A stretch of 64,000 bases of DNA from Micractinium sp. NFX-FRZ (GCA_029339195.1 JAPTJF010000001.1:186001-250000); one strand, 5' to 3'. Shown: positions 24,993 through 36,638, counted from the stretch's first letter. A program made the numbers and translations. The notes: generated from the letters alone by a model not told the origin.

Positions 24993-25751
24993 AACGGCGC
25001 TGGCGGCTTCGAGGAGTAAGAGATGGGACCCTGCTACGCTGGCTTGCTAATGAGCTCCTTTGCTTGCCTGCCGCACACTCATTTGCCCACATGTTTGCTT
25101 TTTTTCAAGCGTTGAGATGACAGGTTGAGAATACTTCTCTAGCGGGACATTCAGTTGCACGTGTGCCATCAATTCTCACTTGTTCACAGTTGGTGGGGCC
25201 TGCTCAAGGCTGCATTGAAAGACGTGCCAGTTCAGCCTCTGGCAGCTTTAGCCAGGCATGAAAAGAAAAGAAGTGCAACACCAGGTGGAAGCCCGGGGTG
25301 GTCTACCAACTGATGGAGAAGTAGTGTGCAGCGCAACGCGGTATGCACAGCGAATAGAGTTGTATGCGAGAATCAGCGAGCGGGTGTGCGCATGGGGTGA
25401 GCAAAGGGAGTGGGCGTGGGAAGGGTGTGAATTATGGATATATGCTTGTGTAAGCTTAAGCCATTGTGATTGGTGAAAGAGGGAAGGCCTGGCAGCACAC
25501 ATGCACAGCAGCGGAAGGCGGGTGTAAGGGTGACCCCAACGGGCGACTCGTGGCCTCTTGTTCGTCTATCCACCTGTAGACAGATTGACTGAACATTACT
25601 GCTTGACTGCGCGCGGCTGCAGCTCTTGGGTTACACACAGCCTGGACTACTCGGATTCGCTCCATCAACAAAACGCTCGGGCAGCGTTAGGCAGCGCAGG
25701 GCGGGGAATGGAGCAGCACCGGCCCGCGACACCCTGTCCTGTCCCCCGACA
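24993..25751. other. Convergent 3' region of ankyrin and proA genes
   Basis: The two flanking genes converge here. TGTAA, the usual green-algal poly(A) signal, occurs on the plus strand at 25449-25453 and 25523-25527, which could end the ankyrin transcript. No coding exon seen. Confidence 0.45.
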
Positions 25752-28700
25752 CTAGCTCAGCGGCAGCGGCTTGTGCGTGTACGTCACCCCCGTGTCCTTC
25801 TCCACCGTCTGCCCGGTGCCGCGCATGAGGTAGCGCGTGGTCAGCAGGCCCTCCACCCCCACCGGGCCGCGTGCGTGGATGCGCGCCGTGCTGATGCCCA
25901 CCTGACAGAGGGAAGCAGACAAGGGAGGCGGGGTGGGCAAGGCGTGTGAGAGGCAGGAGGCGCCCGCAAAGAAGGGAAGCGGGGTGGACCAGGGTCACTT
26001 GGCACAGGATGACGGCGCCGAATAAGGGGGCAACGGGCGCTGGCGAGCAGCAGGCAGTGGGAGGGCCGCTGGCGCCGGCTCGACAACGTGCCCAGCTCAG
26101 CCCCGCCTGCACATGAGACCCAGGTTGCGGCCTCTTCTCCCCCACAGCCTCTGCCACCCGCCACCCCTCCACACCTACCCACCTCTGCGCCCAGGCCAAA
26201 GCGGTAGCCGTCGCTGAAGCGCGTGGAGGCGTTGTGGAACACGCAGGCGCTGTCCACCCGCTTGAGGAAGGCGTCTGCCGCCGCCTGGTCCTCTGTGAGG
26301 ATGCTCTCCGTGTGGCCGCTGCCGTGGGCGTGGATGTGGTCGATTGCCTCATCCAGGCTGCTCACCAGCTCCAGGGTGGTGTCTAGGCTGGAGTACTCGT
26401 GGCGGGGGGAGGGCGCGGGGGGCAGGCCCAGCGCGCCCGCCGCGCGCTCGCCGCCGTGCAGCGTCACGCCTGGGGAGGGCACAGAGGCGGGGGGGTGAGG
26501 AGGAGGGTGAGGAGGCGCGGTGGGGTTGGCAGGGGAGAGGGCGTGGCGGCAGGCGGGCCGATGGGCAGGGCAGGCGGGTTGGGGCAGTGTGAACTCTACT
26601 TGGCCGGGGCTGCGGCCGCATCTGCCGTCCCTGCATGACAGTGCAGCCGTTGGGCGGGGCACCCGCCCACCACCCACCCACCCTCTCGACCACCCCCATC
26701 CTCTCAACAACCCACCTGCATCTTGAAGCGCCTTGATGAGCGAGTTGAGCTTGTCCCCCACCAGGCTCTCGTGCACAAGGATCTTCTCAACTGCAGGAGC
26801 CGAGTGCGCAAGGGGCGAAGGTGAGGAGGGACAGAAAGGGAGGAGGCAGCGGTGGTGAGGGGAGGAGCGGGAGGCGAACACAGGGCAGGTAACAGGGCTC
26901 ACCGAGCATCCATCCCACCCTGCATACATCGCCGTTTGCACCACTGTCCTGCCGCCACCCACCCCCACCAGTTGGTCTGCGTTGCAGGCGGGCAGTCAGC
27001 CCACTTGCAATCAAAGCAGGATCTGATGCGCGGGTGCATTTGATGTGCAGGTGCCATTGCCCATGTCTGCTGCCGCATCAAGCCCACCCCCACCACCCAA
27101 ATCTCTCGCACTGCACTAGACAGGAAGCTTGCAGTTTCAGCTCTTACCTGCATTGCACGCCGCGGGGTAGTCCACCTTTGCATCCACACAAATGCGCGCC
27201 GCCTTGTCCATGTCCGCTGCCGCGTCCACGTAGATGTGGCAGATGCCGTCGGCGTGGCCCAGCACCGCAATCTTGGTGTTCTGCTGGATGTACGACACCT
27301 GAGAAGCGGTGGGGAGGAAGAGGGAGTGGTTGAGGCAGAGGTGTAGGGCGGGTGGCTGCGGGTTGGGGTCAGGGCGGGGCCCACACTGCAACCGGGGTTG
27401 GTTAGGAACGGGGGGAGGAAAAGAGAGGGTTCGAGGTTGGGACAAGAGGGCGGGGTGGCTGCCGGTTGGGTCAGCCGCTTCTGTGCCGCTTCCGCCTGCC
27501 GCTTACCCTTCTGCCTGCCACTTTCTGCTTCCACACCATGCCCCTGACACCCTCCTCCCCCGCCGGCCTCACCAGCTGGTTGCCGCCACGTGGGATGACC
27601 AGGTCGATGACATCATGCAGCTTCAGCAGCTGCAGGGTGGGGGCAACGACCCGGGCGGCAAGCAGGAGGCAGCATAGCCGCATCAGCAGCTGCACAGGAA
27701 TTGCAAGGCGAGGCTGGGGAGCTGCAGCACACCGTAGCACAGCACAGCACGACACGGCACGGCACGGCACAGCACAGCACAGCACAGCACAGCACCGCAC
27801 AGCACCGCACAGCAGTAATACACAAGTCATCAAGCACCCACCTGGTCGATCTCATCGCGGCTGGTGACCAGGCCAATCAAGTCGCGCCCCACCCCAGGCG
27901 CCACCTCAGCCACAGCATCCACAATCAGCTTGTGCAGCAGGGCGTTGGACCGCGTCGCCTCCTTGCCGCCCTGCGCATCAAAGCGATTCGCAGGGAAGGA
28001 TATTCAGCATGCAGGGGTGACAATCGTCAGCTTGCGCAGCAGCGCGTCGGACCGCGTGGTGTCCTTGCTGCCCTGCACATCAAGCGGTGACAAGAAGAAA
28101 ACACGGCAGGGTCAATGGGTCAAAAGCGCCAGCTTGTGCAGCAGCGAGCTGGAGCGTGTGGCCTCTGCGCCGCCTACGGATGGCGTGCTGCAGGCAGGGG
28201 TCGCATGCGTGCCGAGGAGGTGCGGGGAGGGCACCCAGGCGGTGCGGGGACGCTCTGCATGTCTGTGCCCGCTGCTATGCCCGCCCACCCGTCCACCTGC
28301 CGTGCCACGCCCTGTCCCAGCCCCTCTGCCCTCCTTCTGCCTGTGGCGCCCTGCTTCCCTGCTGCCCTCGCCCCTGCACCTTGAGCAGCAGGCCGTTGCC
28401 GCTGCGGATGGCCAGAGACGCGATCTGGGGCAGGGCGTCGGGGCGGGCCTCAAAAATGATGAGCAGCACGCCGATGGGGGAGGTGACCTGCGTGTGCCGA
28501 ACAAGTGGTTGGTGAGCGGGTGGGAGGGGAGGGAAGGAGGCATGGGAGGTGGTGACAGGGTGGGGCAAGGAATTTCACATGTTGGGCACATCTCAAATCT
28601 AGCCCACTTTGTCCAGCACCAGCCCCTCAGCCACCTCCAACCATGCCCCTGCCTGTATCCTCCTGCCAGTATCCCTGCACCGCACCCCTGTGTTCTTGTT

Positions 28701-30298
28701 TATGTTAGGTACCAACCAACCCACCTTATTGTCCAACACCAGCACCCGGCCCTTGCTCCACAGAACCTGCCTGCCTTCCCTGCTTCACGCGCCACCCTCT
28801 GCCCCTGCTCCCCAACCCTCCACCCCCCATGTCCCGCTACGCCCTGGCGCCCACCTTGGCAACCGCCAGCTGCCAGCGATGTCCCTGCCCCATCCACAAG
28901 CCTCCATGCCCACCCTCCTACCGCAACAATCGGCACCCTCCTGATGTGCATCCCCTCACACACCGGGTCCAGCACCAGCCCCTCTGCCACCTCCAACCAT
29001 GCCCCTGCCTGTCTCCCCGCACCCCACCCGTCCAATCTCTAAGTTTTGGTACAATGATACCTCAGCCCACCTTGTCCAGCACCAGCCCCTCTGCCACCTC
29101 CAGCCGGTTCAGCAGCCGCCCCACCGGCTCCTCCTGCTTGGCAATCGCACGGATGCCGTCTGCAGGGCAGTAGCGCAGCAGGGAGGAGGGAAGAGGAAAC
29201 ACAGGCGTGAGGGAGGGAGTGGTGCAAGCGAGGGAGGAGGGAGGCAGGGCGTGCTGCCTGTGGGTGGGCCTGGAGCGGAAGATCAGCAGGCAGCAGCACA
29301 CCGGCATCAAGCAGACACCCCTGCTGCTGTCTCTTGCCGCCGCTGCTGCATGCCCCCCTCGCGCACTGATGCCGCCTCGCTCCTGTGCAAACGAACAGCA
29401 GACGGGGACCACTGCTGTCGCCGCCTCTCCTGGGCCTGCCAGCTGCACCACAACATCTCCCCGCACGTAATACAGCTACATCCTCACCGCCAGGCAGCAA
29501 ACCCGGCCCACACACCGTATCCAGCGCTGCCCCTGCCCGCAGCCGCCCCCGCAGCCACCCCTGCCCATGCCCGCCCAGTGCCAGGTTTACTAGCCTTGTT
29601 TTGCTGGCTCTTTGTATGCTGGGCAGCAGCAGTGCGGCCACTCCGCCCGCCAATCGACCCACAAACACACAATGCCCCTCCACCCGCCTGCCCCGCCACC
29701 TGCCCCCGCCCCCACCTGCCAGCTGTGCAATTTTGTTGTGCTTGAGCACCAGCCGCTGCAGCAGCGCCTCGCCGACCTTGCCCTGCGCCGCCTCCACGTC
29801 AATCGCATTCTCTGCCATGATCTCGGCCTCATGGGCCTCCAGAGAGTCGGCGATGCGGTTCAGGATGGCCACACGGTCGGCAGACGGCAGCGCCTGCAGC
29901 GCACGCGACGCGGCGCGCGCCTTGACCGCCATCTCGCGGGCACAGCCCTGCACTTGCGGAGGTGGGGGTGAGGGGATGAGGCGTCAGGAAAGGGAAGAGG
30001 CGGTGGGTGGGCGAGGAGGCGCAGGGCGGCGGCAGGCAGCCAGTGGCGGCGGCGGCGGCAGCAGGTGCGGGTTCAGAGCGGGCAGCCAGTGCGCCCGGAT
30101 TCCCAGCATCTAGAGGTCGCATGCCGCTGGTTTGCCAACGGCAGGCCACACAGCACGCACATGCCGCACACCGCATCTCCCACCCGCCCGTGGTGGGTGG
30201 CTGCGGCAAGGCAGCTTGACGGCAATGTTTGATGCACGCCATGCATGGAAGGGTGCGCTGCTCAGGCTGCCCGTGCGTCACACCTCGTCGGACGCCAT
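25752..30298 (-). CDS. proA: Glutamate-5-semialdehyde dehydrogenase (gamma-glutamyl phosphate reductase)
   Basis: Second enzyme of proline synthesis: reduces glutamyl-5-phosphate to glutamate-5-semialdehyde with NADPH. Ten exons in phase (30284-30298, 29716-29947, 29071-29159, 28380-28487, 27842-27970, 27573-27629, 27148-27298, 26716-26790, 26183-26469, 25752-25901) give 430 residues, the usual length for a stand-alone ProA. Family landmarks include [39 protein letters not shown], the catalytic Cys in DYPAACNA (about 258), [26 protein letters not shown] and [13 protein letters not shown]. No glutamate kinase domain precedes it, so it is not the fused P5CS of land plants. Exon 1 (five codons) is inferred from a good donor and correct phase; an upstream transit-peptide exon cannot be excluded. 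Introns 3 and 4 contain partial copies of neighbouring exons. Confidence 0.94.
27738..27813. repeat. CAGCA/CGGCA pentamer repeat
   Basis: About 15 units of a five-base repeat in proA intron 5. The same unit, on the other strand, fills part of an intron of the first chitin deacetylase gene at 53728-53826. Confidence 0.85.
28028..28173 (-). pseudogene. Two extra partial copies of proA exon 5 in the preceding intron
   Basis: The first 15 codons of proA exon 5 (27926-27970), with the acceptor AG, recur at 28028-28072 and 28129-28173. The real exon reads [15 protein letters not shown]; the copies read [15 protein letters not shown] and [15 protein letters not shown]. The nearer copy has an acceptor in the right phase but no downstream part of the exon; the farther one is out of phase with exon 4. 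They could be decaying duplicates or rarely used alternative exons. Confidence 0.75.
28608..29005 (-). pseudogene. Extra copies of the 3' end of proA exon 3 in the following intron
   Basis: The last ten codons of exon 3 ([10 protein letters not shown] plus donor, 29071-29100) recur at about 28611-28640, with donor retained, and at about 28976-29005 with the last codon changed. A weaker third copy lies near 28727. All are on the same strand as proA inside intron 3. Confidence 0.72.
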
Positions 30299-30449
30299 TT
30301 TGGGGACGCTGAGCAAGTCGCGACGCCTGTCTTCGGAACGTTATCTGAGCTTGGAGAAGCTAAAAGGCACGGCAATCGGGACGATGGCTGCCGATCATGC
30401 AGGAGTCCACTCCCTCCAGCCTGGCGCCGCTCCCCGCCGCCCCGCCTGG

Positions 30450-30468
30450 GCGCCGCTGAAAGCGGCGC
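30450..30468. other. Small perfect inverted repeat
   Basis: Eight-base arms (30450-30457 and 30461-30468) with a three-base loop, about 150 bases upstream of the proA start, on the 5' side of that gene. Could be a binding site or chance in GC-rich DNA. Confidence 0.35.
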
Positions 30469-30536
30469 GCTGAGATCATCATGTCTGTGCTTTGCTTTCT
30501 GGGTGACTCGTGGTTGACCTGTGAGACGAGCCCACC

Positions 30537-30700
30537 ATGTTTCTATGGTACTGGGAGGCGCCCCGCTTCTGGGGGACCTACGAACCCTACTGCCGCCCCA
30601 CCGGCACCTGGGGAGCTGGAGCATAGAAAGGAGCTGGAGGATGTGGCCACTGCATCGACTGCTAACCCAGCACCTGCAGCACCTAGACGAAGCAAGCAAT
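30537..30700 (+). pseudogene. Broken copy of the first SET-gene exon
   Basis: About 165 bases match the start of the SET-domain gene exon 1 (37767 downward on the minus strand), beginning at the ATG and continuing through the shared stretch CACCTGCAGCACCTAGACGA. Blocks such as GGCGCCCCGC, CTGGGGG, GAACCCTACTGC and TGGGGAGC align in order. One inserted base shifts the frame after about 14 codons, and a stop follows soon after, so this copy is not translated as a SET protein. No SET-domain part follows it. Confidence 0.75.
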
Positions 30701-30803
30701 TCACTGATTGTGCTCGACTTCCAAGTGGCATAAACCTCACAGCGGCACCGGCACGTGCTCAAGCACTGCAAACTGTGGTGCGGCTGGCTGTGACTGGCAT
30801 GAG

Positions 30804-30927
30804 GGGCAGATTATGTAAGTAGCTTCATGCAGGCACAGGCGCTTGCCCCGGCATGGGCCAGGAGAGGGCAGACTATGTAAGTAGCTTCATGCAGGCACAG
30901 GCGCTTGCCCCGGCATGGGCCAGGAGA
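30804..30927. repeat. Two tandem copies of a 62-base unit
   Basis: Nearly identical units at 30804-30865 and 30866-30927, differing at a few bases. They lie just beyond the stop of the MYND gene, in its probable 3' untranslated part, and contain TGTAAGTAG on the plus strand. Confidence 0.9.
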
Positions 30928-30974
30928 GCACCGCCCACAAGTGCCTTGTTCCAAAGCTTGTTCCAAAGGTCACT

Positions 30975-32701
30975 TCAGGCATGTGCCGCAGGCTGGCAGT
31001 CCTGGCGGTGCCGTGGCCAGTGCTCGCGCTGGCACTCCCGGCTGCAACAGCAGAGGGAGGCAAAGGGACGTGCCCAGCATCAGAGCAGCACAGACCAATC
31101 TCTTGGTTAACACAGCTGTACAAACATTAAGTCAAAATCGGTACCTAAAAGAGCTATGTGTGTTGGCATCCTTGGCACCCTCCTGCACCACACAACTGAT
31201 TGATCCTGAACCACGCCCCCGGTGCTGCTCACCAGCAATAGGCGGCGGACCGGCAGCGGGCGCACTTGCGCAGGCCCAGTGCCCGCTTGCCGCAGCCGTC
31301 ACACTTGCAGTAGCTGCCAGCGGTGGCAATGGAGTGCTGCTTGGCAGCTTCTGCTGCATCCAGAGCGCCGTAGAGCCCCGCCTGCTGCGCGTACGCCGCA
31401 ATGGCTGGCAGGCTGGCCTCCCCGCCGGCCATCCGGATGCAATCCAGCTGCTTCTTCACCACCACGGCGGTCGTCTGCTTGCGCTGGACAGCACCCGCGA
31501 CTGCCTGCACCCAGGCCTCCGGCAGCGTGCGGCGGCAGCGGGCCAGCGCTACCTCCGCGCCGGCATACGCTGCCAGGCCCGACTCCAAGAGGGCGGCCGT
31601 CATCTCCCCGGCACGACCACCCATCACGTCAATCGCATGGCAGGCCGTGTATGCCTGCCAAAAGTGGCTGCCCTGCTGGCGCGCCAGCTCGTGTGCTTGC
31701 AGCAGCAGCTCTGCCTGGCGTGCATGCTGGTTGTTGAACAGAGCGGTGTTTGAGGCGGTGTAGCAGGTGCGTGGGTTGTGCGGCTCCAGCTGCTGCACAG
31801 CTGCCGTGCTGCTGTGCAGTACCGCCGTCGCCTCGGCCACCTGCGCCGCCGACGCCCGCGGCACCGGCAGGCCCAGCAGCCGGTGCTTCTCGGCGCGCTG
31901 CATCCCCAGCAGCAGGTTGCTTGAGGCCTCCAGCACGCGCAGCTGGCAGATGTAGCGCAGCTGTGCCAGGGTCAGCAGCGGGGAGGGCAGGCCGCGCTGT
32001 GCGGCAGCTTGGTCAACCTCTGCCAGCTGGCGCTCGAAAGCGGCGACATGGGTGCTGCCCTCCAGCAGATCAGCCGCCTTGGCTGCCAACTGTACCGCAG
32101 CAGGCATCTCGTGGCCGTCCCAGTCGCAGCCGGCCATTGTGAAGCCGTCCAGAGCAGAGCACAGCAGCAGCTCAGCCAAGCCGCCGTCCGCGCTGCGCCG
32201 CTGCTTGCGACCGCCACCCTTTTTGGATGCTGCCTCGGGACCCTGGGGCGAGGCCCGCCACTGGACCAGGTACTCGCTAAGGTGCTGCACCGCGTGGTGC
32301 CTTCCCTCCTGGACGGGCGGCAGCGGGCAACGGTACGCGGCGCGTGCACCCGCCAGCAGCGCCAGCAGCAGCTGCGCCGGCGACGCCCGCCGCATTGGTT
32401 TACCGGCGGGGGTCAGCGGCAGCAGGTCGCGCACTGCCCCCAGCAGCTCCACTGACTCCACGAATGCTGCAGTCTGCAACACAAAAAGGCAAAAGCTCAG
32501 CTTGCCGAATGGTGTGTCAGAGTGGGTCCTCCCTGCCACAACCCACAGGCGGCAGGTGCCGCCGGGAAGGGGGCCCCGCCCCAGGGGCCCGCCCACCTCG
32601 GGGCAGCGCTCTGCAGCGGGCACTGCCCGGGCGCGCTTGAGCCGCCGCGCCAGGTACTCGGCGCCGCCCAGATCGAGGGCGCCGCCCAGATCGAGGGCCA
32701 T
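30975..32701 (-). CDS. MYND zinc-finger protein
   Basis: Predicted 470-residue protein from exons 32597-32701, 31233-32473 and 30975-31041, in phase. The MYND finger is at the extreme C-terminus and is complete only when the last exon is joined: CDGC, CARC, a YC pair, CxxxC, then W, H and C in the family spacing. The rest is helical and rich in Ala, Leu and Gln with no SET domain or other domain I recognise. MYND fingers bind proline-rich peptides in partner proteins, often transcriptional regulators. The N-terminus starts with a short tandem ALDLGG repeat; an in-frame TTG lies two codons upstream, but ATG at 32701 is preferred. The gene is downstream of and codirectional with the 402-residue membrane protein gene. 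Confidence 0.8.
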
Positions 32702-33130
32702 GAGCAAGGCGCCGGGCTAGAACGTCAAACTCGCCCGATCGGGGCGGATGGGCGGACAGAGAAGCGTCAAGGTGGTAGAGGGAGCGAGCGCTGCGCCACA
32801 GCAGCCGTCCAAGAAAACCCCAGACAGGAGCCTGGGCACCACCCGCCACAGCGCACTCAGCATGCCGTCAACGGTTCTCAGGCTGGGTGCTCATTTACAT
32901 ATTGTGCTCATTTACAGGCAAGTGAGTTTAGTACTCTATACGAATGTTAATTGGCTGTAATGGGAAGAGAAATGCAGCTGAAAGAGACCTGTTCAGTGCA
33001 CCTGCGGCGTGTGGGCAAGCCGGCGGCTTTCAAACTGGGCAGCCCCGCAAGCGGGCACCACCTGCACTGGCGAGCTGTGCAACTGCGGTGCAACTGCGAT
33101 GCCATCATGTGGCAAGACCTGAGGCCGGCT
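32702..33130. other. Short intergenic region
   Basis: Holds the MYND promoter and the 3' end of the next minus-strand gene. Nothing else is visible. Confidence 0.4.
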
Positions 33131-35471
33131 TCAATCAGAGCTGGAGGCAGGGGAGAGGAGCGATGCCTCAATGTCAGCTGGGCCGCCAGGCCTGCCGGTT
33201 GCGCCGAGCAGGAACAGCCCATCTGGCTGCTGCACCAGCGCTGGCAGCGCCGCGGCAGCAGCCGGCGGCACGCTGGCGGCCACGGCTGCTGCTTGATCGC
33301 CAAATGCGTGCGCAGCGCTTGCCGTGCTGCTGCCGGCAAGCGCAGGGGCGGCTGCGTGGGTGTGTGCCAGCCGCTCCACCACGCAGCAGAAGCGGATGCG
33401 CCTGGCTATTGGGAGCAGCAGGTCGTGGTTGAGCAGCTTTGTGAAGAAGGCAAAAGAGAACAACGCGGTGAAAGCGCCCAGCAGGCCGGCGTCTGAGGCA
33501 GCACCCACCGCCAGGCTGGCAAGGGCCGTGAGCAGGCCACCCCCGCCGGAGACCAGGAGGGACAGGCAGAGGTAGGCGCAGGTGGTGCCGAGAGGGATCT
33601 GCAGGGGGAGGCAGGCAGGCAGGCGGGCAGGCGGGCGGGCGGGCGGGCGCAGGCGGTGTGAAGGACAGGCAGACAGGCAGGCGGTCCAGGACGGGCAGCA
33701 AAGACAGCAAGCTGGATCTCCCACGTCGGGGTCGACATGGCACCCGACTCGCCAGCCCCAATAGCAGGCTGCTGGCATGGCCAATCACAGCCCAGCCCAG
33801 CCCAGCTCGGCCAACTTTCCCTTAAAGCACTTCCCGCACAGCACTCCCTCAGAGCACTCCCTCAAGAGCACTCCCTCCCAGCAGCCCACCCGTCTGTTGG
33901 CCTGCTCGATTGCCTGCAGCGCGGGCGCACCCAAGCGGCAGCAGAAGCGCTGCCACCATGCCGCCTCTGCTTCCGCATCAAACTGCTGCCAGCCGGCACC
34001 AACTTCATGCACACTGGTGCCTGCCGGGGTGAAATACCTGCAGGGGAGGCAAAAGGAAGGCTGGGTTTGGGTGCGTCTGGGCCACGCCCCTCTGGGCTGC
34101 CAGCTGAGCGCAGGGCGCAACGGGCCACCACGCCAGCAGTGCAGGGCGTCCCCAGGCCGTCGCCCAATTGGCCAGGTGCCGCCTGCCAAGCTGGCTGCCG
34201 CAGCCGGATGGCTGCTAGGTGCACACCGCCTGCTGCACAGGCTGCCTGCGCAGGCTGCCAGTGCAGGCCAGGCTCTCACCAGCGGACCACGGCGCCTGAC
34301 AGAGCATCCGCAAACTTCCGCGGCTCATCCGCACAGACCAGGATCAGGGTGAGCACTGCCAGGGCCTGGTAGGGCCAGGCCCATGTGGCCTGGCGCCACA
34401 CGCAGCACTGCTGGGGGTGGGCTGGGCTGGAGGGGCAGGGGGCGCCATGCAGGGCGGCTGCAGGGGTGGAAGGGGGCGAGGGAGCGGTGGAGGAAAGGAA
34501 TAACTTGAGGAAGGGAAGGGGGCGGGGGCGGGGAGGCAGGCGGGCACTGGGCAGTGGGTCAAGCTTATCACAGGGCAGGAGGCTGGACGCGGTCAGCTCA
34601 CTTGCCACCTGCCTGGGCCTCCTGATCTCCTGCCGGATGTTTGTCATGAAGTCAAGACACGTCAAGGATGCACCAGACCCCGCCCAGCTGCATCGCGCAA
34701 CAGCATCGCGCAACACCCCACCCCACACGGTTCTATCCAAGTCCCAGTTGGCCCCGGAATTTGTTGCCCCCCCCCCCCAGGGTCGCTCACGGTTGGGGCG
34801 CGCTTCACCGCTCATGTTGGCAATGATGAGCCCAGACACCGACAGGATCGTGGTGAGCACAGCCAGGCCCCGGGTGGCGGCCAGCCAGCGCAGCAGGGGC
34901 GGGTTGCGCCACACGCTGTGCACCGTGGCGCGCAGCACGCCGCCAGCCGCGCCCAGGGACAGCAGCCACAGTAGGGCGGCGGTCAGCGGCACAACGAGGA
35001 GCACAGCCAGCACCACGACGGGAGCGGCGTGCAGGCCGTCAGGCGCAGGAGGCGGGGCGTGCCCCTCTGCCGGGCAGTTGGCGGGGTCTCGCTCCCACTT
35101 GGTGTCAAACAGCGGGATCCAGCCATAAGGGTTGCTGCGGCAGTTGGGAGGGTGGACAGGGGCTTTCATGGCGAAACCAGGGGCTGGCACACTCTGGTGC
35201 AGCGCGCTGGTGCCATGGCCAGGGACGGATCCGTCCTGAGCGCAACGCCTGCACGGTGGCCTCCTGCTGGCTGCAATTTGTTCAATGCTTGCCTGCCTCT
35301 TTGCTGCGCCTCCATCCCCAGCCTCGTGCATAGGTGCTGGCTGTGAGAACCTCTGGCACAAACACACTTGCCCACCCACCGAAGCATAATTGCGGCGCCG
35401 AGGCCCGCCGCCGTCGCCGCCAGCGCCGCCGCCTTGAGCTGCCCCCGCCGTTGCAGCAGCATGCCTTTCAT
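33131..35471 (-). CDS. Multi-pass membrane protein of unknown function
   Basis: Predicted 402-residue protein from exons 35380-35471, 34809-35191, 34280-34421, 33890-34013 and 33131-33598; all junctions are in phase. I do not recognise the family. About five to six hydrophobic segments are visible: one Ala-rich near the start, VVVLAVLLVVPLTAALLWLL in exon 2, a second in exon 2 before the donor, ALAVLTLILV in exon 3, and two in exon 5. Between the third and fourth is a Trp-rich soluble stretch (GAGWQQFDAEAEAAWWQRF). The C-terminus is Ala/Pro-rich and probably soluble. The exon 2 and 3 acceptors were chosen for phase. An in-frame upstream start is possible because the frame stays open to about 35648. 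Confidence 0.6.
33826..33880. repeat. Tandem AGCACTCCCTC-type repeat
   Basis: Four imperfect units of about 14 bases in intron 4 of the 402-residue membrane protein gene, next to the donor of exon 4. Confidence 0.6.
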
Positions 35472-36545
35472 GGCGTCCAAGCCCGGGCGGTTGAGTTCGA
35501 ACGAGACCAAGCGCGGCTGCAGTCTTAGGAAGTGCGCAGCGCCGGAGCGGGCTGAATTGAGGCTGCGAACGCTTGTTCGCCTCGGCTGGCAACCGCAAAA
35601 GACTGATCGCACGAAGAAGCGAGAAAGTAGAGCGTTGTGCCGCAACAAACCAGCGGCAGGCTGGCCTGCAGTACCTCCTTAGTGTACCTTCATGCCGCCA
35701 CCCCAGCCACCCAGTGAAGAATTCCGTGGCTCCCAGAAGGAGCCTTGATGTGTGCGTTGTCATCAGAGAGAGATACAGGGAACAGAAAGAATGGCCAGCC
35801 CCAGTGCAGGCCCCTGCACGCTGCCCCGCCTGCACCGCCACCCTCCCCTGCCTCCAGGCGTCGCAGTATCTGTCCCTGCCCCGGGCACCAGCCGGCTCCC
35901 TGGCCATCCTCTTGCCGTTGAGCGCGACAGGAAAGGCGGAGCTACTGGTTCTGTCAGCACTGGTTCTGCGGCCTGCCCGCCACAGAGTGGCTGGAAGTGG
36001 AGCGGGCGCTGTACCACGTGCATGGCTCAAATGGCTCCGGGCGCCACTGCCTGCGCTTCCCGTTTCATGCACTACGGTGCCTCCTGGAATGCACGCACTG
36101 ACAAACAATTCCGTTCCGCTACACGTGGTACCAACTATCAACACAATCACTTCATTCGGCACGTAGTTTGCATACATGTACAACAGTGGAATGCCCATAT
36201 GTGTCAGCATGACAGAGGCTTCCAATTAACTAAAACCAAGATAAGGAGCCACCACCAAAGTCAGTAAGAGCAAAATGTAGGCGGGGCAGCAATGCAAAAG
36301 AGGCAAACCAGCCAGCAGTGGCGCTGGCCAGATGAGACATAAGGCAAACAATTTGCATGGCGTCAACCTGCTTGGCATACAGCACACAACAAAGGAAATG
36401 GTACAACTTGAGAGGTATAACGAGAGGTGTTTAGAAGGGACGCGAGGCAGTGAAACCAAACCTGGGCCCGCAGCAGGGCAAGCAGTGCCCGCGCAGCGGT
36501 GGAAGCCGCCTGGCAGCTGCCATACGCATCGGCCAGCTGGCTGGT
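35472..36545. other. Intergenic region between membrane-protein and SET genes
   Basis: Just over 1 kb, less GC-rich in its right half, which is probably the 3' untranslated part of the SET gene. No exon, RNA gene or element recognised. Confidence 0.45.
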
Positions 36546-36638
36546 TCATTCGTGGTACCCCAGGGTGCAAGGGTTTGCGCCATAGTCAACAAAAAGCTCT
36601 AATGGCTGGCCACTGCCAGCATCATTGTCACCGCAAGA

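Noticed and set aside
30299..30974. Glutamate kinase exon upstream of proA
   Set aside because: None of the minus-strand frames shows kinase motifs; this stretch holds a SET-exon remnant and a 62-base repeat instead.
34276..36225. Minus-strand open frame of 649 codons
   Set aside because: Reads through introns of the 402-residue membrane protein gene; only parts that match the spliced exons were kept.
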